Origin: Brasenia schreberi
Lineage: Eukaryota > Streptophyta > Magnoliopsida > Nymphaeales > Cabombaceae
Length of the DNA stretch: 64,000 nt
Direction of reading: 5' to 3'
Assembly (NCBI GenBank): GCA_036023115.1
Contig: JAYKKT010000089.1
Coordinates: 20,641,001-20,705,000, forward strand
Below the pieces are notes generated by a model. That model was not told the origin of the DNA. It saw nothing but the letters and a program-made list of their open reading frames with translations, and did not search any database. Position numbers and translations under genes: made by a program. Shown here piece after piece: positions 56,704-64,000 of this stretch (position 1 is its first letter; every line of letters begins with the position of its first letter).

Positions 56704-59700
56704 TGTAAACACCCCGAAATCCCACGAATTTCTCAAATTCATCTGGTTTTGTAAGAGCAGCCCCAAAGGGCTATTTTGAGTCTGGAAACCCAGGAGCCTT
56801 CCAGACAACCCTGCACATATGTTTTAAACTCTGTATTTCAAAAACATACAATATGGCTTTTAAAACCTTTATAAAACATATTTTGAAACCCCGAAGCAGC
56901 TTGGCATAATCCAGACGGGACCAGGAGAGCTAAGGAGAGCCCGGAACCGGAGCACCTGTCGAGCCCGGTACAGCAGCTCTCTTATCAAATTCACACCCCC
57001 AGGATCTCGAACGTCCAAGACCCTATTAACATCAAAACATCATTTGAAGTCATCTCCGGAAGGCGAAAACAGAGGCGAACGATCATGTTGGCGAAGACCC
57101 AACGCAGACGGAGCACTGATGCTGTCAGGCCCCGCACAAACCGTCCGTTTCGAACACAGCTCGAAGGAGTTAGAGTTCAGTTTGGATCGGATCTGGACCA
57201 TATATATCCAAATCTCAATCCAAACCCATGTATGGACTTGGATTTGGATTTGGATTCAAAAATCCAATCCAATATCCATATCCATGGCCCACATCACCTT
57301 CTCATAAATGGAGGTGGGGCCCACTTGAATTTCACGTGGGATTATGGGCATGAGAGAGAGTGGGGATGGATAAGATCAAGTGTGTTGTAATTAAGCTTGA
57401 CTTGTGTGTCAAGTTTGGGGTTAATCATGTGGGTTAGCCTAATTAAGTGGGTTTAAGCTTGTAATTAGCCAAAACCTAACCTAGGGCTGCACCAACATGA
57501 TGTGGTTAAGGTCTATGGGCCATGCAAAGGGAGCTCCTTCACCTAAACCTAACCCAAAATACCTAATCCTAGCCTTCCACCCTAATCCGCCCCTAATCTG
57601 AGCTTAATCACCTAACCTACTTCCCTAATCTCGGCCTGATCCTAACCTAATCACCTAACCCTCTTCCCTAATCCTTCCCTAAACCTAGGTTAATTTCCCT
57701 AAACCTAGCCTAATCCTAGCCTAATCACCTAACCTAGCTCACTAAACTTCACCCTAGAACCAACCCACCTAACCAAACCCTAAACCCCTAAACCACCCCT
57801 AGCCCACAACCTACCCAAACCACTTGTATCTAAAATATCTGGCCCTACCCTTTCCAGCCCACCTTATCATTATACCACCCTACCTAAACCACCTAACCAC
57901 TACCCCAAACCCAGCCCTAACCGACCTACCCATCCCTATATAAACCCCCCCCTTGGGGGCGGGTTTTCCTATCAAGGAGCCCACCCATTTTCTAGCCTGT
58001 CTCATCCCCTTCCATCCTCTCTCATCCACTCTCACCCCTTTCCAACACCAGCCGGGCTTCCACCTGCACCACCACCAGTCACCACCGTGCCCCAACTGCT
58101 CCACCACACCCCAGCCGGCCAACCACCTATCGCCACCCCGGGCTTCGGCCGAACCAGCTGCTCCACCACACCCGGCTGCTCCTTAACCACCCGCCGCCTC
58201 CCATCATCCGGTTAGTACCCCATACTCCACTCTACTTCTTCTCCACTCCCTCTCCACTCTCAGCCACCTGCACTACCACCACCTGCCCCCACAACCAGCC
58301 ACTTGCTGCCACCCTTGCCCCTCAGCCGAACCCATAGCATCCTAACTACCCGCCACTACCTAACCAACCTAGCTACACCCGGCTACCCCATCCAACTCCC
58401 TAAGCGCTTCCCCTATCTAGTTCCCTTCCCTTAGTGCCATATTCCCCAACACTACACTCCCCCTAGTGACCCTCCTTAGGTCCTTTAACCCAACCCACCA
58501 AAGACAACCCTTTGCTAGCCACCGGCCACCTTCGAGGCGCCTCTTTCGCGCACCAAGGGCATTCGGCCAGCACCTCTTGCCGCTCAACCTCGCGGAGCTC
58601 CCTTTTGCAGCCCAAGGCGAAGGCCAAGCCCATGCTCAAGTAAGGCATCTACGAACCAGCTACTAGTAAGTGCCTAACTCGGTCTTTAGTTGTATACTTG
58701 CTTGAGATTCAATTCGATACGGGGTTGTAATAACGGAGCATAGTCTCCCCCCGCTTGTAATAATGTGGCTTGGCACACCCACACACGTGCACTCTCCTAG
58801 TTGTGCATGATTTTGAACACACACGAGCCTAATCAGCCCCTAATACATAAGTATATACGTATACTTTCATTTTTGTAGGGTTTTGCTTAAGTTGGGTGTG
58901 TTATCTTTCAATTCAAACACTCACACACATTGAGCCTTCGCTCTTATTTGAAAGACCCAAGTAAGGGCCGACCTATACTATTTGGGTTTCATTTCATGTC
59001 GTGTGTGTAAGTCTTTCAATTCAAGCACTCTCACACACATTGAGCCTTCGCTCTTATTTGAAAGACCCAAGTAAGGGCCGACCTATACTATTTGGGTTTC
59101 ATTTCATGTCGTGTGTGTAAGTCTTTCAATTCAAGCAGTCTCACACACATTCAGCTTTCGCTCTTACTCCCAAGACCTTAGTCAAGGCCTATTGCAGTTA
59201 TATTTGGGTTTAATTTCATGTCGTGTGCGTAGTACTTCAATTCAAGCACTCTCACACACATTGAGCTTTCGCTCTTACTCCCAAGACCTTAATCAAGGCC
59301 ATACTGCAATTTATATTTGGTTTTAATTTCATGTCGTGTGTGTAAGTCTTTCCATTCAAGCATGCACCCACATTGAGCCTTCGCTCTTATTTGCAAGACC
59401 CGAGTAAGGGCTCATAGACATACTCTATATACATATCTCCCTTCGGCATTTATATTTCAAGTCATTTCCCTTCGGTTGTTTCCCTTCGGTTATTTCCCTT
59501 CAGTATTGTCTTTATATTTGGGCTTTTCCCTTTGGAGTAGCATGAGTTTGCATTAAATCTACGCCATACCACGAGGTAGGACGCATATTGCATCAAAGCA
59601 AGCCCCGCTCGAATTCGCCCATGTAGTGGAGTGTTCATAACACACAAACTAGGTGGCCCGAAAAGGGATAAAAGGAAAGACTTAGGCACGTGCAAATCCA

Positions 59701-60016
59701 CGTGATCTAAAATATGCAATCACATCTAAAAGACCCGAATTAGACACCTCGAACCGCTTCGTAGACTTTCTCTCCCAAAACTCGATTTTTGCAAAGCGTA
59801 CAGACTGACCCTTGCGCATCGGTGCAAGAAGGTCTGCGACGACAAGAGCTCATTTGCTCACAGTCGCCACGATTAGAAGTCAGTTTTAAATATATCTTCG
59901 CTAGCTTAGGTAAGCTAGCTGGCATGCTCTGTTTGCATAAATAGGCCTTAGACACACGAGAGGATCCGCTCCAAGCCCTTAAAAGGTGAGAAGCGGGGAT
60001 TTTTCGCGCGTCTACT
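56704..60016 (+). mobile_element. Family A solo LTR inserted in R3 integrase
   Basis: A 3313-bp LTR (TGTAAACACCCC to GCGCGTCTACT, with the last A changed to T) is flanked by a perfect 5-bp duplication, AATCC at 56699-56703 and 60017-60021. No internal sequence is present. It has TATATAAA at 57937, tandem repeats at 58904-59412 and a degraded decamer (TGGCATGCTC, 59930-59939). It shows that family A was active after R3 landed. Confidence 0.93.
57937..57944 (+). promoter_or_regulatory. TATA box of the solo family A LTR
   Basis: TATATAAA is followed by a C-run and GGGGGCGGGTTTT, the same promoter-hairpin arrangement as E2. Confidence 0.6.
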
Positions 60017-63000
60017 AATCCTATAAGCCCATAAGGCTTCATCCAGCTTCTCGTACCATGTTCTACCCTTCTCTAAGGTTTTCTCAACAATGCTGATGAG
60101 AGTCTTGTTGGTGGCTTCGGCTTGGCCGTTGTCTTGAGGGTAGTAAGGCGATAAGAAGTGATGATTTATGCCATACTTGTTGCACAGCTTGACCATCCGC
60201 TCGTTTTTAAATGGGGTGCCATTATCGGACACAAGATCTCTTGGAACTCCAAATCGAGCCAAGATGTTTTTCCTAATGAAAGCCACCACATGTTGCCCCT
60301 GGACATTTGTCAGGGAGGTGGCTTCGACCCATTTGGAAAAATACTCAGTGGCTGCTAAAATGAACCTGTGTCCGTTCGAGGCCTTTGGAAAAATTGGTCC
60401 TATGATATCAAACGCCCACATGGTGAATGGCCAGGGGCTGAGCACGGGATGCAGTGATGATGAGGGGATATGAATGGCGTGACCATGCACTTGACATGGG
60501 TGACACTTCCTAACATGATCGTGGCAATCTTTTCTCAGGGTGGACCAAAAATAACCCGTTCTAAGTATTTTCATCGCCATCATGTTGGCATTGACATGAC
60601 CTCCACATTCTCCATCGTGGAATTCATGCATAATAGTCCTAGCCTCCCCTAGGTCGACGTATCTTAGTAAGATGCCGGTAAAACTCTTTTTGTACAGAAC
60701 CCCACCCAAAATCGTGTATCGGGTAGAAATTTTTCGGATGAATGCCTTATCTTTAGGTGTGGCATCTTCAGTGAATCCCCCATTTTCTAAGAAATTCTTT
60801 ATGTCATAAAACCAAGGTTTTTCATCAGAATTAGGTTTATTTTGGCAAATTTGCAAATCGTGTATGGAAGGAGTGGGTGAGTGCCATATTTCAACGGGTC
60901 GGGTTCCCAAAGTGGGATCGACCCTTAGGGCTGAACCCAAGGATGAGAGGGCATCAGTGACACCATTATCCTCTCTTCCTACGTGTGTGAGAGTACACGA
61001 TTGGAACGACTCGACCAGTCGAGTGGCCAACTCGTGGTATGGAAGTAGTTTTTCATTTTGAACTTGCCAAATCTTTAAAACTTGGTTTATAACAAGGAGT
61101 GAATCTCCAAAGACCTCGATGCATGATGCCCCTAGAGTTTTCGAAACTTTTAAACCTTGTATGAGTGCTTCATACTCAGCTATATTGTTGGAACATTCGA
61201 AATCTAGGCGAATTGCTATGGGGATCTCTCCCTTTTCAGGGGATACGAGGATGATCCCGGCACCAGCCCCTCATTGGTTTCGTGCCCCGTCGAAGTGCAT
61301 CTTCCACACTTGGTTTTCGAAAGAGTTTGCCAAAATGTGGTTTTGAAAATGGTTTTGCAATATGCCTTCATCAGGCATTTCATTGAGTGTGGGATACGCA
61401 TCTTCTAGGGGGAACTCAGCCACGTAGTTTGCTAGGGCTTGCCCCTTAATGGAGACCTGGTGATGGTATTTCAAATCATACTCCATTAGAAGGAGTTGCC
61501 ATTTGCCCAATCTACCCATGAGAATGGGTTTTTTGAATAAGTGCTTGATTGGGTCAAGCTTGGACACTATCCAGATCTCATGATATAGGAAATAGTGTCG
61601 AAATTTCTGGCAAGCCCAAACTAGGGCCAAGCACGTCTTCTCCATGGCCTGATAATTTCTTTCGTAAGCCAGGAGAGTTTTCGAAAGATAGTATATGGCA
61701 CATTCCTTGTGAGTGTCATCCTCGTATTGAGTTAACAGAGCTCCCAAGGCATTTTCATGCACGGAAATGTAAAGTAGAAGAGGTTTTCCTTGCTTTGGAG
61801 GGTTTAAAACAAGGGGATTAACTAAGTACGCCTTTAACCTTTCAAACGATTTTTGGCACTCGTCATCCCATAAAAATTTTGTACCCTTTCTCAACAACTT
61901 GTTGAAGGGTTCACATCTAGTTGCTAGGTTTGAGATAAACTTGCGAATGGACTGTAGGCGACCTTGGAGGCTACGAATCTGCGTGAGATTGGAGGGTGGA
62001 GTCATGTCTATGATGGCTCTACACTTAAAGGGGTCGACTTCTATGCCCCTTTGGCTTACCATAAATCCTAAAAGCTTACCGGATTCTACACCGAATACGC
62101 ACTTTTGAGGGTTTAGCTTTATGTTGTAAAGTCTAAGCCTTTCGAAAATCTTTTGCAAACATTCGAGATGAGTGCATCGAGTTTTTGACTTAGCCAGGAG
62201 ATCATCCACGTATACCTCTACGAGCTCATGAATTTGATCGTGAAAGATCGAGGTCATAGCTCTCTGGTACGTGGCACCAGCATTTTTCAAACCAAAGGGC
62301 ATGACTGTATAGCAGTACATGCCCCATGGGGTTGTGAAAGTGGTCTTAGCCTGATCTCATCGGCTTAGTTTGATTTGGTTATATCCTGAATAGCCATCCA
62401 TGAATGAAAACATTTCATGATTTGCAGTATTATCGACTATCAAATCAATGTTTGGTAAAGGGAAATTATCTTTTGGTGTGGCTTTATTCAGGTTTCTGAA
62501 ATCGATGCATATCCGAATTTTCCCACTGGTTTTTCGAACAACAACTATATTGGATAACCAATCAGAATACATAATGGGTTTTATAAATCCGGCTTTTAAC
62601 AGATCTTCTAAACCCTCTTTAACTTGTGAATGCATGTTCGGATGTATCTTCCTAAGCTTTTGTTTTACGGGTTTTGCATCTGAATCTAAGGGAAGACGAT
62701 GCTCTACAACATTCGGGTCTATACCCGGCATGTCTTCATATGTCCATGCAAATACATCAACGTAGGTTTTCAAAAATGCAATGAATGATGCTCTTTCATG
62801 CTCATGCAAACATGCGCCTACCTTAATGAGTTTCGGCTTTAAATCGCTCCCTAAGTTTATCTCTATAAAATCCCCTCCTACTGATTTCGAAGGTTTTTCA
62901 AAATCGAGAATTTTATGAAATTCAGGGAGCTCAGAAGTAGGATCTTCCTCGAGGGAATCCATTTCTGGGCTTTGATCATTCTCAAGACTTCTAAATCCTA

Positions 63001-63352
63001 GGGAATTTGGACTTGACGCACAGTTTTCACAAACGCCTGGTTTTTGTTTTGGATTTTCTACAGGTTTTGAAGATTTTGGTCCTCTTATGAAGAGGACTTT
63101 CTTTTCGAAATTCTTTGCTTTTTTAAAACCTTTACCAGGACCTGCTAAATACAGGATTTTGTTTTTGGTATTTTGCGAATTTTCGATTTTTTTGGATTTT
63201 TGTAAGGAAAGAACTTTGGGAACTATACAAACAACTCTTTTTTCGAGTTTTTGATCTTTTTCAAATGTTTTTGGTTTTTGGGATTTTTCAATTTTTTGAA
63301 TTTGGAGTTTTTCAAATGTTTTTGGGTTTTTGATTGAGGGATCTTCCATCAT
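60017..63352 (-). pseudogene. pol: R3 pol: RT, RNase H, aRH and integrase core, broken
   Basis: The minus-strand frame starts at ATG 63352 (MMEDPSIKNP). Unlike E1 and E2, its Lys-rich leader is open straight into RT. Motifs: WTYEDMPGI, ICIDFRNLN, FMDGYSGYNQI, MPFGLKNAGATYQR, YVDDL (about 62212-62198), RNase H, aRH (FDGARNQ; DNGVTDALSSLGS), the HHCC zinc region and the first parts of the DDE core (WAFDIIGP, VSDNGTPF, NGQAEATNK). Defects: TGA at 62357-62359 and TGA at 61271-61273, both CGA in E1/E2, otherwise one frame throughout. It is cut at 60017 by the solo LTR. Only two stops and no frameshift over 3.3 kb make it the least damaged full-length RT in the window. Confidence 0.9.
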
Positions 63353-63376
63353 ACCTACAAAGAAAAACGCCACTAG

Positions 63377-64000
63377 TTAGACTCCGAACAAGAGGTCTAA
63401 ATCGTAGGTTTCTGCTTGGGTAGGCTCCAGGGCACCCTTGACCCAGGTGGTCATAGGGGGTGGTTCTGGTGGTATTCTGGGAGTATAGCCGATCCCGTGT
63501 CGGCTTTGGTTGGCTTTGGGCAAGATGGGTTCTACGAGACCCTGGTTTTGTGCCCTAGACTTTTGTATGGCATATACCCCATGTTCAATAACATGTTCCA
63601 TGATTTTTTGTTTTTGGAAAAGTTTTCATATAATTCGTGATCCTAGAACTTGCTATCGTCCATGTTATGCACATAAGGCTTTCTGTCCAGGGGTTTTGGA
63701 AACAGTTGACGCTTGGATTTTCCTGGGATGGTTAATGTTTTGAGTGGGCCAGCCTTAGGCGACCCTTGGATGTATACGACCTTCCTAGGTATCTGAAGGG
63801 TGAGCTTTGGTGGCTCGACCATGGTTTGCCCTGAGTTGGCCTCGTAGGCCTGGGAACTTGAAAAACATGGGGAATTTTGAATCCCCTGAAGCTGTGGATG
63901 ACTCTCACTTAGGATCATAATGACTTGATTTTAAAAAGGGATTTTGACACACCTATGGAAGGTGGATGGCACAGCATGCAGGTTGTGTATCCAAGGCCTT
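63377..64000 (-). pseudogene. gag-pro: R3 gag-pro, C-terminal end
   Basis: The minus-strand reading covers the last part of the protease region (ILSESHPQLQG) and the conserved tail ending DLDLLFGV. A TAG at 63643-63645 (after DDSKF) is at the same codon as the TAG in E2. The stop of the frame is at 63377-63379 and pol begins about 25 bases downstream. Sequence left of the window edge would contain the protease active site and gag. Confidence 0.85.

Larger units (their letters stand above)
52241..64000 (-). mobile_element. R3: family B Tat element, runs off the right edge
   Basis: On the minus strand the window shows the protease end of gag-pro, pol, the 3' non-coding region, palindrome and polypurine tract, and the full 3' LTR (55094 down to 52241). 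The 5' LTR and most of gag lie beyond 64000. A family A solo LTR (56704-60016) interrupts the integrase. The outermost base pair of the LTR is TATAGAC instead of TGTAGAC on the plus strand. Point stops break every gene. Confidence 0.88.

Noticed and set aside
59948..61030. Integrase ORF ending in RAKNPRFSPF on the minus strand
   Set aside because: The tail after 60017 is translated solo LTR. The true continuation is at 56703 downwards.

Overview
The window is repeat-rich plant nuclear DNA, almost certainly from a flowering plant with a large genome. I do not attempt a species call. About 85% of it is one nested pile of LTR retrotransposons. There are no rRNA or tRNA genes, no CRISPR array and no bacterial-type operon. 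The only plausible host gene is a short intronless ORF for a small membrane protein (2947-3333). It is preceded by a TG/AG microsatellite and followed by about 4.9 kb of intergenic DNA with microsatellites and two short hAT-like non-autonomous elements.

From 8268 the sequence is a layered insertion stack. The oldest layer is a decayed Ty1/copia element. Its partial 5' LTR is at 8268-8673, its protease/integrase remnant at 33776-35125, its RT/RNase H remnant at 49621-51528, and its polypurine tract and 3' LTR at 51635-52240. Into it have gone large Ty3/gypsy elements of the Tat (Ogre/Retand-like) type, recognised by long LTRs (2.8-3.5 kb), a tRNA-Arg-like primer site, two RNase H domains (the second of the 'aRH' type), a DDE integrase and no chromodomain. 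Two LTR families occur. Family A lies on the + strand: E1 at 8674-27057, E2 at 35126-49620, an LTR fragment at 27156-27770 and a solo LTR at 56704-60016. Family B lies on the - strand: a solo LTR at 17835-20673 inside E1 pol, a truncated element at 27771-31629, and R3, which enters at 52241 and runs off the right end.

E2 is complete from LTR to LTR, with a one-mismatch 5-bp target duplication. Removing it restores the copia reading frame. E1 is a chimera: LTR, internal region, LTR, then the PBS and gag of a second copy. This arrangement is best explained by recombination between LTRs of two elements, which would also explain why the rest of the copia 5' LTR is missing. Every gag-pro and pol gene is broken by stops, frameshifts, deletions or insertions. 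The longest surviving ORF is the 843-codon RT-end/RNase H/aRH/integrase part of E2.

The most interesting signals are non-coding ones shared by both LTR families although most of their LTR sequence has diverged. These are a hairpin followed at once by a 10-base copy of the start of the primer-binding site, about 100 nt upstream of the true PBS; a 26-bp palindrome abutting the 3' polypurine tract with one compensatory base-pair change; a conserved block in mid-LTR; and arrays of GC-rich palindromes in family B. In the coding part, the protease has DGG where D(S/T)G is usual, an amber codon is shared in two copies before the end of gag-pro, and a splice-acceptor-like tract sits between gag-pro and pol.
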